Part shown: positions 44,252 to 56,372 of the stretch, piece after piece
Position numbering within the stretch: the stretch's first letter is position 1
Layout: each line of letters opens with the position of its first letter
From: Pyrenopolyporus hunteri
Lineage: Eukaryota > Ascomycota > Sordariomycetes > Xylariales > Hypoxylaceae
Direction: 5' to 3'
Length of the DNA: 64,000 nt
Assembly (NCBI GenBank): GCA_902806595.1
Contig: CADCXC010000005.1
Location: forward strand, 1,922,001 to 1,986,000
The notes under the pieces: model-generated
Told to the model about the DNA's origin: nothing
What the model saw: only the letters and a program-made list of their open reading frames with translations
The model's database searches: none
Program-made: the position numbers and the translations under genes

Positions 44252-45592
44252 ATGTTGCCAATTCCATCATTATCGCGTTCTATTCCGAGAGCGAAGGAGT
44301 CAGAGCGCAGCGTGTTGGGAGAGCTGCTCCCTCCCACCCTGCTTACCATAGCTTTCATCGCTTGTGTTGGTCTCTACGGCTTCTTCAAGTTCTCGCATGA
44401 GAATGATATGGCTGTATGTTTCGTATTCCGTAGCCCAATACCTTTCGAGGAGAAAACTAACATTCGTAGACACGTGTTAATGCGGCTGTCAACCCGAAGG
44501 AATCTACCCAACCAGTCTCCACAGTATCTACACTAACTAATCAGAACGATATTGACCGTGAGACGCTCGTTCGGGTTTCAATTGACGGTTCCATCCGACC
44601 GCTTATTACCTACGTGTACATTGAGTCTCCAGATGCCCGAGAGAATCTGATCTTCTTCCTTGATAATGGCTTGCGTAAGTGAACCCCGAATCCGTAGCGC
44701 AACTTAACGCTCCATAGAGAAGAGATATACAAGATATTACTGTTATGGAGATGAGCTACGTATGGGTATTTCAGTATTCCGCAGACTTGCTCGAGCTACC
44801 CGCTGCTAACCATATATCAACTACAGACAATAGCGCCGACTTCATCTTCATCCTCAATGGGCCCACAGACGCTGCCAAACTAATACCTAGGAAGGCCAAC
44901 ATACAGGTCGTTTCATCATTAAACAACTGCTCCGACCTGGATGCCCATGGCGAAGTGCTTCGAAAGGATGGAACGTGGAAGAACTACAGCAAGTTTATTC
45001 TTATCAATTCGGAAATCCGGGGACCGTTTATGCCGTACTGGAGCCGCAGCTGCTGGAGCGACATCTTTCTAAGCCGAGTTACTAAGGATGTTAAGGTAAG
45101 TAACCTCGACCTATAAGACAAGGCAAAATACTCTATTGACACAGCATTCGTATCCAGCTCGTGGGAATGTCGGCGAGCTGCCAACCTGAATTCCACATCC
45201 AGCCAATGCTCTGGGCTACAGATTCGGTTGGCATGGAACTTCTTCTTAATACCCTTAACTCATACCAGACAGTCACACTCGGAGAATGCTACGAGGACAA
45301 GAAACATGCTCTCTATGCCGAGGTTGAGGCTATCGCTACGATTAAAAATGCGGGTTTCAAAGTTGACACCATAACGGCAGCATCCCGTGATTCCGAAAAA
45401 CTTGAGGATGATTACGCCAACGATCTGGCCGAGGACGTTCTCTGTGGTAAGCGGCACCACAGTACAAGCATCGACCCGTACGAGACTATTTTCACGGAGA
45501 CGAGTCATAACGCCGATCCCGCAAGCCTTGTTCGACTTACGGAGTGGCACAAGACCCATGCCACGAATGTTAGCAAGGGTATGTGCGGTTGA
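44252..45592 (+). CDS. Type II membrane protein, glycosyltransferase-like
   Basis: About 356 residues in four exons: 44252-44413, 44470-44674, 44827-45095 and 45158-45592. Residues about 25-45 (PPTLLTIAFIACVGLYGFF) form one membrane span after a basic N terminus, giving a Golgi type II layout. The lumenal part resembles uncharacterised fungal proteins related to glycosyltransferases: TYVYIESPDARENLIFFLDN, ADFIFILNGPTD, YSKFILINSEIRGPFMPYW, and LWATDSVGMELLL near the end. No DxD pair is certain. The 152-bp intron 2 contains two alternative acceptors (near 44717 and 44785); the distal one is chosen because it gives NGLHNSADFIFILNG. The start ATG 44252 is the one directly ahead of the basic/membrane segment. 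Reaction and substrate are unknown. Confidence 0.82.
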
Positions 45593-46243
45593 GTCATTCT
45601 AGAAGTGTTTGACTTGAGGATTACAGTACAGGAAAAGCTTTGCACATTAATCTGCTCACTACGAAACTACATCCAAAAAGTTGCTTAGGGGACCATCAGG
45701 GGCTTGCCGTAATTTTCCTTACGAGACACGTTTGCTGACGAGCGAGGGTTTGAGTGATTCCACCAAGTGTATAGTACTATCATTGCATGTTCATTTCAGT
45801 ACCAGCTTGCTTTGCAGCGCAAAGAGCTGCTATTAAGCGGACGGAAACAGTTTTTTATTTCTCGAAATTTTTGCGAGAGAGCAGGGGAATCTTGTGGCTC
45901 GAGGTCTGTGAACGATGCTAGGTAGGTACGGAGTAGCCACCAACTAAAGCATCCTTAACGAGCAGAAGAGTTAGGTACTTGAATGCGATTCTTTGCATTT
46001 TCCCATCCATCGCATGGCAGGTAGATTCCAAGCGCAGAGCCACGAGTTATTATAAAATTGGAAAACACTCCCCGAGTAAACTACGCACTTAACGACCTAG
46101 GTATGTTGGGCCGTCCCCCCCCTTTTTTTTGTTTGCAACGCCCCCTAGCAAGCGCCTTTCTCCCTATTGCCAACTACCTAACACCGTATGCCGTCGCTTC
46201 CGCTTAATTTCACCCGCGCTCGAATTAATACACGGTCAACACC
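45593..46243. other. Convergent spacer
   Basis: 650 bp between two converging 3' ends. A poly-C/poly-T run lies at 46116-46130. No gene is visible. Confidence 0.5.
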
Positions 46244-48480
46244 TCAAAGGAACATATTATACCCGTCGTTCTTCTTCGCCTCGCCGGGCGCGGCGTAGTC
46301 CACGCCCCCTATATTCGTCAGGTCCTTCTCGAAGGTATTCTGGATGCGCGTGACCTGCTGGAGCTGTTTGAAGTCGACCTTGACCTTGTCGAACGCGGCG
46401 AGGCTCTCGGCGGCCTTGATGACGTTCTTGATCTGGCGGCCGTTGAGGTCGTGCTCGGCCAGGGCGCGCAGGCCGGGCTCGTCGATGTCCACGCCGCCGG
46501 GCACGCGGGCGCACAGGGTGCGCCAGATCTGCAGGCGCGAGGCGAGGCTGAGGTCCGTGTAGCGGATGGGCACGTGGATGCGCGACTTGAAGCCGTCGTC
46601 GAAGGTGCCCACCCGGTTCGTCGTCAGGAACAGGATCCCCCCGTAGTACTCGAGCGCCCGCAGGAACACGCTGACCATGGCGTTGCGGTGCAGGTCGTGC
46701 AGCGACCGCTGCTCCAGGAACACGTCCGCCTCGTCGATCAGCAGCACGGCTTTCCACGTCGATGCTAGGTCCATGATCCGCGTCAGGTTCATGTCTAGGT
46801 ACCCGCTCGACACTCCGAGGTCTCCGGATGACACCATGTATAGCGGCCGCTTGACGTATTCGGCTACGCACTCGGCTGTTAGCGTCTTGCCGACGCCGGG
46901 TGGGCCGCTTTTCGGAGAGTTGGTGTTAGCAATGGCTTCTTAGGGTTATAATTTTAGGAGTACGAGGTAGTGAGAGAATTCAGGGGCTTAGGAAGGACTC
47001 CAGTGAGTAATATAACGTAGGAAGAGCGAACTCTTGAGACGTTACCAAGAAAAAAAGAAGGGAAATAATAATAATAAACGTACTGCAGCACACACACGAG
47101 CCCCTGGCCCTTCCCCTTAACAATATCATCGAACCCGTCTTTGCTACTCGAATGCGTAGACACGACAGCCTGGACGGTCTTCTTGATTCCCTGATCGAGC
47201 ACGAGGTCGTCGAAGCAGCGGGTATTCCACTCGATCGGGGCGACCTTATCGACGAAGAACTCGAGGAAGAGCTTGACGGTGAACGCGTAGCCGCGGACGG
47301 TGGCGTTGGTGATCGCCGCGTCCTCGTCGGACAGCTTGTCGAAGGACCTCGTCTCGGGCACGAACTCGATGTCGTTGACGGTCCCCGCGTCGCGGCGGGA
47401 CCTGTGCGGCTGCTTCTCGGGGCTGCCGAACTCCGTCACCTCGAACATGTCGTCGGCCTCGTGCCGGTGGTACGTCTCGCAGTCGATCATGATGCGCCCC
47501 TTGACGTTGATCCGCGCGTACCCCTTCTCCGTCTTCTTCAGCGCCACGCCGTCGTACTGCTCGAAGTGCTGCCCGATGTAGCTCTCGAACTTCCTGCCCC
47601 GCTTGACCAGCTCCGCGCGGATCTCCTCGGCGTCCTCTAGCAAATCCAGCGGCAGGGTGTTGAGCTCCTTTAGCTGCCGCGTCCCCGCGTACTTGCAGAT
47701 GACCAGGTCGGCTTTCCGGGTGCCGAGTATCTCGCCGTCGAAATCGACGTAGTTGGCCCAGATGTTCAGGACGGGGTTCTCGCCCTCCTCGTACCAGCAG
47801 CTGTGGATGCGGAAAGCCCGGTGTTGGTTGAGCACCTTGGCGTGTATGATCTTATTCGGCGGGAATAGGGTCCATAGTTGCTCGTAAGGGATAGCTCTGA
47901 GGCCTCCGGAGATGCATTTTTCGTAGGCGGCGATGTCAGTCTCGAAGTGACTCTTGATCCAGTTTATAAGCAGTTTCAGTTGGGCCGCGGACTCCTCGTC
48001 TCCCTTAAACCGACGCAGGCCTTCGGCCTCTAGCTCCTTTCGGTAGTAGAACAACGAATAGTACGGCGTCTCGATCTGCACGTCATCGACGTCTATGGGA
48101 TCGTCCGGGTAGTCTCCAATGACATCCTTGAGCAACTGCCGAAGCGGTTGGGGGTTCACGTATAGGCGAGTTGTGTCAAGGTCTCCGTCGTCGTAGTACT
48201 GCTTGACTAGGCAGAAGGCGAACAGACGCCACCAATCTTTCTGCTCCGGCTTCTCAACGTCGTCTTTCCGTTCCACGAAGTACTGTTCATCTCTATCATT
48301 CCAGCGTAGGTCCAGGTGCTTGATTTCGCACTTCATGGATTCATCTACTGTGGTGGAAGAATCCGTGCTCTTCTTCTCAGTTTTCTGACTGGGCTTTTTC
48401 TTAAGTCCCTTTTTAAAGATTTTGGCCAGTCGCGACAAAATGGGATTCTTCTTAGACGGGGCCATCTTTTCGGAGTCCAT
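46244..48480 (-). CDS. AAA+ ATPase, fungal BCS1-like/DUF7025 type
   Basis: About 686 residues. Minus-strand exons are 48480-47084 and 46907-46244; joining gives VLHGPPGVGKT. The N-terminal 55 residues are Lys/Ser-rich, followed by a large domain (about 60-380) with CEIKHLDLRWNDRD, LWTLFPPNKIIH and RIMIDCETYHRH, the layout of a large fungal family of unknown role (often DUF7025). The ATPase core has Walker A at 467-474, Walker B AVLLIDEADV at 519-527, sensor LTTNRVGTFDDGFKSRIH with an arginine finger, and the lid NGRQIKNVIKAAESLAAF. All catalytic residues are present. The 176-bp intron splits the histidine codon just before Walker A and holds AT-rich trinucleotide repeats. Codons are G/C-ending. 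The family is expanded in filamentous fungi; substrate and location unknown. Confidence 0.9.
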
Positions 48481-50243
48481 GATTTCTATATGTGGCTGTA
48501 AAGAGAGGCCCTTGAAACCCCCCAGTAGGGGCGAGAAATTTATGGAAGAAAAGTAAAGTGCGAGCTACGCTACCTTAAAATGAATTTAATCATTTAGATT
48601 GTAGACAGAAAACTTTTTTCTTGACTAAAAAAAAAGAAGAGAACACAACGTATTAATAGATAGTTACTACCTAAGTGACAGTGCTAAGAGCACGAAAGTC
48701 GGAAAGCGAGGGGAATAAGCCGGGACGATGAGCCTACTACGTGAGTAACACGGTGGGTAAAATTCGCCAAGGGAGGTAGGCAGGCTGCAGCCATCGTAAT
48801 AAGGCTCGAATCCTCCAACTATAGCTCGCACGAGGGGCAGTAGTAGCATATAGTGTAATAAGGCGACCCTGTCAGACGAGTGAGGCAACGTGAAGTGCTG
48901 CACGGGAGATAGACAGGCATACTCTGGAAGCCGTTTCGGGGCCTGAACCTCGCCGAGTCTAGTTTGGTGCAACGGGTACATTGTGGCGCTGTCAGCTTGA
49001 GTCTGCCTTGAACCTACCGGGCACGGGCAATAATGTAAATCAAATGTAGGTGTGTCGTTATGGTTATCGCAGGAGTAACTCCGCTAGCAGGAATAGAAGT
49101 GGGTTGGACGTGATACTCGTTCTTCTATTGGAAGGTTAGGAGAAAGCGTAGACAGCAGCCTTCAAAGCTTGGCCTATTCAGATAATAACTCTATAGAACC
49201 TAATAAGCTAGACTTCGGAGCTCGAACGTGCTGAATCTATTTGTGCGGCACGGACTGGCGCCCTATAGGCTGTTCGGCTTCTCTGATCAGCAACCCAGGG
49301 AGACTTGAAAAGATTGGTTGCCTGGGCAAATATATAACTTCATCTACGTTGCTATCTTGCCCGCACTATTTGAATTCACTCCTGGACAACGCAGCATCTA
49401 TACTAAAACAGACCGCAAAGATTGGGGGCCACGTATGTTTTGATAACGAAGCTGCAAATACCCCTTAATATCAGCCACGTAGGAATAGGGAACAAGCCAA
49501 TTATATCGTCTTTAGCCCAGCTCGCCCCCTAGCAGTAAGCTGATGATTTACGAGACCTTACATCGTTAAGTGGACACTCCCTGGGGGTAACCTAGGCAAG
49601 TAGGCTACCTTGGTAGGGCAACGTTAGCAAAGACGTGCTCTCGTCGAAACCTTCACTTCGCGAGACCTCCAATGTTCGGGGAGTATCGCCTACCTAGGTA
49701 ACTCGGAGAAGAATATCTGGCACGCATTACGCCCGGGTTCAATTGCATATCTATATTATCGGTTTACGTATCGCATCGCCTTCACCGCACGCCTACGCCA
49801 GCAAAATCGACCCTTAATCATCTCTTGAAAGGTAAAAGCTTCCAAACTCTCTGTGGTATTGATCGTGTCTCCGCAAGTCTCCTCTATGCAACCAGCCATT
49901 GCTATGAACCCAGTATGCTATTCGTCTCTTCGGTTTAGAGGATCGGTAACGCCATACGTATTACTGCGTCCGATCATGCATGCGGCGTTAATCGATGAAA
50001 ACGCCGCACGTCCATAGTAATTCTATGCGAGAGCCTCATCTATGTGTCTCAAATAGCTAGAAAGTCTTTCATGAAAATTCTTTAGAGGCAGATGAACTGC
50101 TATTCCGCCAACGCCCGCAACCCTTGTGGTATTTGGGAATCGATAAGCAGCCACTCGGTCCCGCCACTAACGTGCATGGGGGTCGTCCTTACGTCGAAGA
50201 GGATCAATTAAGGGAATAAGGTATCGTAATTAACCACGCCTAC
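48481..50243. other. 1.8-kb spacer
   Basis: Promoter side of the AAA gene and 3' side of CLA4, both on the minus strand. Open frames stay under about 105 codons and carry no domain. I see no RNA gene or mobile element. Confidence 0.5.
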
Positions 50244-52944
50244 TTATTTGGCGTGCTTCCGGAATGCGAGCAACTCGGAAAGGCTCGGGAGAGGACAGCC
50301 GTGCTTCAGGAAGTCATGCTGTAGAAGCTCATCCGCCGAGGCACGACTCTTCACATCGACACACAGGCAGACTGACAAGAAAGCCTTCAGCTCCTTGCTG
50401 AGCTTCTCCGGCTTCTTTAGACGCGGTGTGCCGTTGGTTGCGATAAGGTAGAGAGCCTTCAGCGGCTCCTCATTGAGATACGGCGGCTCGGATTCGATCA
50501 TCTCAATTGCCATGATACCCAGCGACCATATGTCCACCTTGGGGCCGTACTCCTTCTGCTTGACGACTTCGGGGGCCATCCAGTACGGTGTTCCAACCAT
50601 GGTTGCTCGTTTAGATTTAGTTTCGGTGAGCTTGGCACAGAAACCGAAGTCGGCTATATCTCCCGTTAGTAACTGCGCGATTCATGATTAAGGGGGGAAA
50701 ACTTACTGATCTTCACGTTTCCACGAGCGTCCAAAAGGACGTTGTCGCTCTTGATATCACGGTGAATAATGCTCTGGGAATGCAGGTGTTGTAATCCGCG
50801 GCAAGTCTACACGTATTCGTTAGCAAAGTTATAACTAGTTGTTAGATTAGTATGACGCTTACCTCGAGGCAAATTGTCGAGATCTGTTCCTCGGTAATGA
50901 CGGGGTTGTTATCGATGACATCTGTCAAAGGACCACCCTCCATGTACTCCATAACGACCCATAGCTCGGAATTGTTGTTGCGTAGGAAGGAATCGAGGAA
51001 GTTGACGATGTTGCGATGCTTGCTGTCTTTCATAACCATGATTTCGTTTACGATGAGCTCCTTGCGTGGTTGGTGCGCTAGATCCATCTGCTTGATAGCT
51101 ACTTGGGCTCTGGCTCCTTGAGCGCGGAGGACATCTCGAGCGACAGCAGAGACGGCGGTCTCCTTCACCTTCGCAACGTAGACCGAACCGGAAGCGCCTT
51201 GGCCGATCTTCTTCTGCTTAGAATAAGATAGATTTGGGTCGTCCTTTGAGACGACTTCGATCAGCTTCTGCATAACTTCTTTCTCAGACATCGTGGACAT
51301 GCGGACGTCCTGCTTCCTCTCCGATGGCGGCGGCTTGGCCGTGAGAGCAGCCTCCGCCGCCTTGACACCGTCACTCTGTTGGGTTTGGCTTGGTTTGGCT
51401 GGGACATTCAAAGGCTTAACAGTCGCAGGCAAACGTGCTTGCGCCTGGTTCTGGGCCTGACCGTTCGCTCGGGGCTGCTGTGCGCCGTTCGCATTGTTCT
51501 GGTATCGAGGGGCCGACGACGGTTGATCGTTTCGCGCTGGCATGCGCTGGGATTGGTTGGATGGCGGTTCCCGGGATGTCTGGTTAGAGCCTGAGCTCGC
51601 CTGAGAAGTCAAGCCAGGTCTATTTGCGGGCGCAGGCGAAGAAGTACTGGGTGCCGGCGGAGCAGGTCGTTGAGCTCGGAGACCGCCGGCCTGTTGGCCG
51701 ACTGCTTTAGGCGCAGGAGGTGCTGCTCGACTAGGATTGTAACGATCCGCCGAACCTGAAGAACCACCACCACCATAACCGCCGAGTTCTTGTTGTGCGA
51801 GGGGTACTTTCTTCTGTGGGATAGAAGCGTTGTAGGCTTCCAAGTCACGTCGGTTTTGTTCCTCGATCTCACGCTGTCTTTGTAGCTCAAGTTGCTTCTT
51901 GCGTTGCTCTTCGCGCAAGGCATCGGCGGACGGACCGTAGCCACCCCCTGCGCTTTGCGGCGGCTGCCGCTGCTGAGACATATCCGGAGGGTTCGGTCGT
52001 TGAGGGGGGGTACCCGCTTGTTGCGACGGTACATTACCGTAACTCCGCTGCTGCACAGGCGGCATCGGCCGAGGAGGCGCCACAGAAGCGCCACCACCAC
52101 CGCCATATCCGAGCTGCTTGTTCTGTTGGCTGCCGGGAGGAGGCGTCGGGGTGAGGCTTGGGTATTGCTGAGGGTTTTCTGCTCGTTTGGTGAGATCCGA
52201 GTAGAAATCCAGAACTTCGAAGACAGCTTGAGGATTCCGCTCGTAATCTTCCTTGGTGATGGCAGACGAATTCAACAACTTCGACCATTCGGGCGGTAAT
52301 CCAACGAACTGTCCCGTCTGCGGGTCGAAACCAACATGTACGGCGTGAGAGAAATTGGTAGGATTGCTTACTCCACCCATGGTCGGGCATCGACCATACA
52401 GCAGGTCAATCCAATCGTAGAGATCATCATCACTCTTGACTCTGATATGCAGGGTCCTGATCGAGCCATCGTCATCTCCGGGGCTGTTAGAAGAACCCTG
52501 TGCGTGTCTCTTGATCTCGAATATGGTACCGGCAGCCTCAACTCGTCCCACGTTGACAACGTCCTTCAGGTAGAGAGTGTAAGAGACCTTACCGCCCTCG
52601 GTCTTGTGAAAGTCGAGAGCTTCCTTGCGCAAAATGAGATATTTTTGCTTCCATGGCTGAATGAAGTTCCTGCTCTCTTTCACCTGCGCCCAACCCTCCT
52701 TTATAACCGCGACACCTCCCATGCCATCCGCCTGGTTGGATCGTTCACGGGCCAACGGTAGGGAAATGGTCGATCCCGTATAGGTGGAGGTGGCGGTGCG
52801 GGTAATTGGGGACGAGACGTTCGTCATGCTTCCTGGGTAATTAGTACTAGGAGTAAGGTTAAGGCGTGGTCGATCTGTTGGCGGCCTAGGAGCCGGACCG
52901 GGGTTCATAAACTGGCCGGTAGAGTAACCGCTGCGGTTTGGCAT
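50244..52944 (-). CDS. CLA4: Cla4-type PAK kinase (PH-CRIB-kinase)
   Basis: Cdc42/Rac effector kinase for polarity, septation and hyphal growth (family knowledge). Minus-strand exons are 52944-50863, 50806-50707 and 50653-50244, with introns of 56 and 53 bp, giving 863 residues. A PH domain spans about 80-188 (VIKEGWAQVKES to DWIDLLYGRCP), which separates Cla4 from Ste20. The CRIB motif follows at 192-206 (SNPTNFSHAVHVGFD). A Pro/Gln/Ser-rich linker of about 330 residues leads to the kinase: glycine loop GQGASGSVYVAK, catalytic Lys near residue 618 (VAIKQMDL), HRDIKSDN split across introns, DFG in TDFGFCAKL, activation loop KRATMVGTPYWMAPE, and C-terminal LLQHDFLKHGCPLPSLSELL. All catalytic residues are intact. 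The start is the first ATG, directly before a stop-rich leader. Confidence 0.96.
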
Positions 52945-54386
52945 AGTTAGCTAATGGATTTAGAGAACAGGATGGTGTGTATATAGTATCTGGCCAAAAG
53001 CATGCTCTTAGGGGCGTTAAACTCAATTTCTTGCCGTAGGCGGAATTGAACTGATTTGCGCCGACGGTTTTTAAAGACCGTCTTATAGTACTGAAAAGAG
53101 GTAGCGCATACGAATTGAGGGTAGGACAGCTTTATTGTACGCGCGAACAGCTTCGTTGTATGCAAACCCACTGGGATAAACGTACCTGTTTGGCGCTGAC
53201 ATAGTAAAGGGACCTACGGGATTCGATAATGGCAGTAGTTTCTACGGCGTAGAAAACCAATGCCTTCGTCTTCGGGGACGGACGATGCGTGGAGGGTCTA
53301 GTTCCTGCGAGGCTTTGTTTGACCCAAGACTAGAGCGCCACATCCGTTAGTCCTAGGCTCTAAGTCCTGGAGAAAATGATACAGCCGGGCTTCGAGGAAG
53401 AGGCGGATGAGGGGTTCTGTTAACTCACGGCGATGGGGACCACGAGATATGAATTGGGAGAGAGGAGAGAGCTTCGGGATCAGCTTCCACATAGGTGGTT
53501 TAAATTCCTCCGCTCGTGTCTGCTCGTCTCTGAGTCACGGGAGATCGCTAGGTAATAGGCTAAGTAGTGGCAGATGAATATCGTATAGATTCGAGAGGTG
53601 GAAGTGGTAGCAGTAGCAAGCAGCAACTAGAGACGAATGCGTGTCTCCTAAGGCCGACCTGTCTTGGAGAACGATTCAAAGCGGGAGTTCGGTCGATCGG
53701 GAAGAAACAAACGAACGGCTCGACTTCACATCCGAAACCCAAACAAGCATCAATGCGGTGTCGAAACGTCGGGACCCATTAGCTGGCTTGTCCGCTGGCA
53801 ATCGACCCTTTATTGTCTGCCTCTGCTTTTCTTCGTCTTCTTTTTTCTTCTTTTTGCGTGGTCGTCGAGGGGTTGAACAAATAGCGTAGTAAAACGTATA
53901 AGTTAGCTGACCCTGCTCGACCGCTAGAATCTCCTATTGTAAGGAAATTTTATCTATGTGTGTGTGGGTGAACAAGCAACGTTTAAGGCCTGGGGGAAGT
54001 GAAAAAGTAAGACATGGGATGTCCAGTCAGCAAGGAGAAAGGGGGTCAATGTTGGAGGGGAATGAATGATTGATTGGCGTTGGAAGGGTCTCCCCTAAAA
54101 CCACAGGGGAGTTCCATGTATCCTATACTTCTGATATGTCTTATGTAACAAAGGGAGAGCAGCTATATTCTCGGCAAAGCGGACCCGTCTGGCAAGTATA
54201 CTGTTACATCCCACGGATAGCAGGAAGTGGATGTGGGCAGTCACAGCCTTAGTGGTTTCAATGTTATTGAAGACATTAATAAACGCTACCTGAGTTAAAC
54301 GAATGACGATCCTCTCCAAGTCCCCTAGCCTTACCTACCACATTCACTATATACCACCTCCATGCATCTTTTAGCATTTGCCGCTT

Positions 54387-54436
54387 ACCTACATCTACCT
54401 ACATCCACCTACATGTACGGATTGATGTAGGTACCA
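54387..54436. repeat. CCTACATSTACC-type tract
   Basis: Direct repeats of ACCTACATCTACCTACATCC and variants run through this stretch, ending in a mirrored GATGTAGGTACC. They are 10-12 bp units built on CCTACAT. Confidence 0.75.
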
Positions 54437-54730
54437 CACCACTCGCACGCATTTAGCTTAGGTATCATCCCAAGTGACAAGGTGAAAACTGCTCTAATTA
54501 CCTAGGTACTCCTCTCATTACTCTTCTTATCGAAGGAATCACATACTTTATAAACGAATACACTGAGTACCTATCTATACATTTGTAGGTCTACATGAGT
54601 CAATTTGCCTATAACTACCTTACCTACGTACTTAAAGTACCTGTTATTATTCGCTAAATGAGCCCGCTAGCTACATGTACCTTCCTCGGGGGTTGTGATA
54701 CCCCAAAAAAACAGATCTATGGTAAGATTA

Positions 54731-54762
54731 AGTACCTTAGGTACCTTAGGTACCTAGGTATA
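54731..54762. repeat. GTACCTTAG / GTACCTAG tandem palindrome
   Basis: Three adjacent 10-bp units (AGTACCTTAG, GTACCTTAGG, TACCTAGGTA) form overlapping palindromes. This is the densest GGTACC/CCTAGG cluster in the window. Confidence 0.75.
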
Positions 54763-56372
54763 TACAGCCATCGGCCACGAGCAAAGGTCTTGGCAGCAGA
54801 ACAAAGCGTCCTATAAATTCGAGCCGTTGGTGCGATTGTTTTTATTCGAAGCTACATGTATATAAGGGTCTTCCCGTCTGACAGCAAATACAACCTTAAG
54901 AGATACACCTAATGACAGACTACATCCTGCGGCTCGTGGCACATACCTAGTCGAGGTCCATTCTCACCTATAGGATCTCACTAGGAGCGTGGCCGGTGCT
55001 AAATTCCCCGAATATAGAACCAACACGGCGCACGGCAAATCGAAATAGGTATCGAAAGCAGAGGACTGCTCATTTACCAAATACTATGTACACACAGACT
55101 ACAGAATCTTAGGGGCTAATTCAGACCATGCCGTATAATAAACCGCGATCCACTCATATAACAGCATATAATAACCAACTCAGGCGATAACCAGGGAAGA
55201 CGCTGGTCAAGTGGGTAGAAAAGGTGAAATGTGCCACCAAAGCGAACCGGACCTCATTCAATAGTCCGTCCCCCTTCTCCTTCTCCTTCTCATTCTCCCT
55301 CTCTCTTCTCGCTGCAACAGTCTTCTCGGGCGTCCTGAGCGAACACCTCGGGAGATGACCACCCTCCGTGCGTTGAGCGGAACAGGCTGAGATCCTCTCG
55401 CGTATGCAAGTATGCAGGAGGAACGCTACTCCAGCACGCTAGGATTCTCGCGGAGCGTCCAACGGGTCGGGAGCGCTCAAATTAGAATCTACCTACCCTC
55501 TCTCTCTCTCTCGAGCGTAGCATTTTCTCGCGTTTCTCACCGGCCGCCGACCCCCCCTCAAAAACCCCCCATAAGCAAACTCCCTTACATCCCCAGTTCC
55601 CAGTCCCCAGTCCTACCACCTGGCCGGATTGATGTTTCCAGCTACAAGGGTTTCTCGCCCACAGCCTAGCCGCGATCTTCACGTTTGCAGAAGCGCGGCG
55701 CGAAAAGGAAAAAAAGAGGGCAGCGAAGCGAAACCTCAGCTGATTTTCTCGGCGATTATAACCGCGCTTGGGGAAATAGGGCGCGCAGCGAATCAGCGAT
55801 TCCTCCCACTCGAATCTTGCAGGTGTACATTCTATATCGAAACGCTGAGAAACACCCACCGTTTCCTGCATCCCGTTTCGCTAATGTGCGGATCTGTCGC
55901 AGAAATGTAAGTGCTTGGCATGCCGTCGAAGCCCCTTGCGTTAGCCGACGCACGCAATTGGTCGGCGATCGCATGGTGTGTCGGCTATCATGATTCCATG
56001 AGATACTCTCAACTCTCCTACGAACGTCTTGATGGCCGCTTATATCTACCTGATACTATTGGCTTAGGTTTCTAGGTTTGCCGTCGTGAAAGACTTTAGA
56101 AATATGTAGAAGATATTATATGATTCTAAAACAGATACGCTTCGAGACACTCAGCTTACGACAATCCGTCGTTGTTCGACTGTCGGCCGGCCAAAAACCC
56201 ACACGTGGTCCAGGATCTACGGTTGAAACTGCATCCGAGAATGAGAATCAGGAACAAGCTTTTCAAGATTTCTAATCTGCTCATTCGGGTCTATCTTAAT
56301 GACTAAGGCCTCCTGCTCGCTTGACCCTTGCTATGCTCAACATTTCGAGGTAACCGACGCATATACCCCATA

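Larger units (their letters stand above)
52945..56372. other. 3.4-kb gene-free region upstream of CLA4
   Basis: The longest spacer after 17-21 kb. It contains CCTA-rich tracts at 54387-54436 and 54731-54762, C/T runs at 55271-55310 and a (CT)n stretch at 55497-55514. Short open frames in the 55.4-56.0 kb part have no recognisable domain. A long CLA4 promoter or leader is possible. No gene could be supported. Confidence 0.5.

Noticed and set aside
43816..44400. 194-codon + strand frame before the glycosyltransferase-like gene
   Set aside because: It overlaps the first exon in another frame, has mixed composition and no recognisable domain; the spliced gene explains the region better.
46257..46871. 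204-codon minus-strand frame overlapping the AAA domain
   Set aside because: A shifted frame of the GC-rich ATPase exon with Arg/Pro/Ala composition.
55412..55993. Overlapping open frames of 85-129 codons on both strands
   Set aside because: They cover CT-rich, low-complexity sequence with no domain and no convincing splice pattern.
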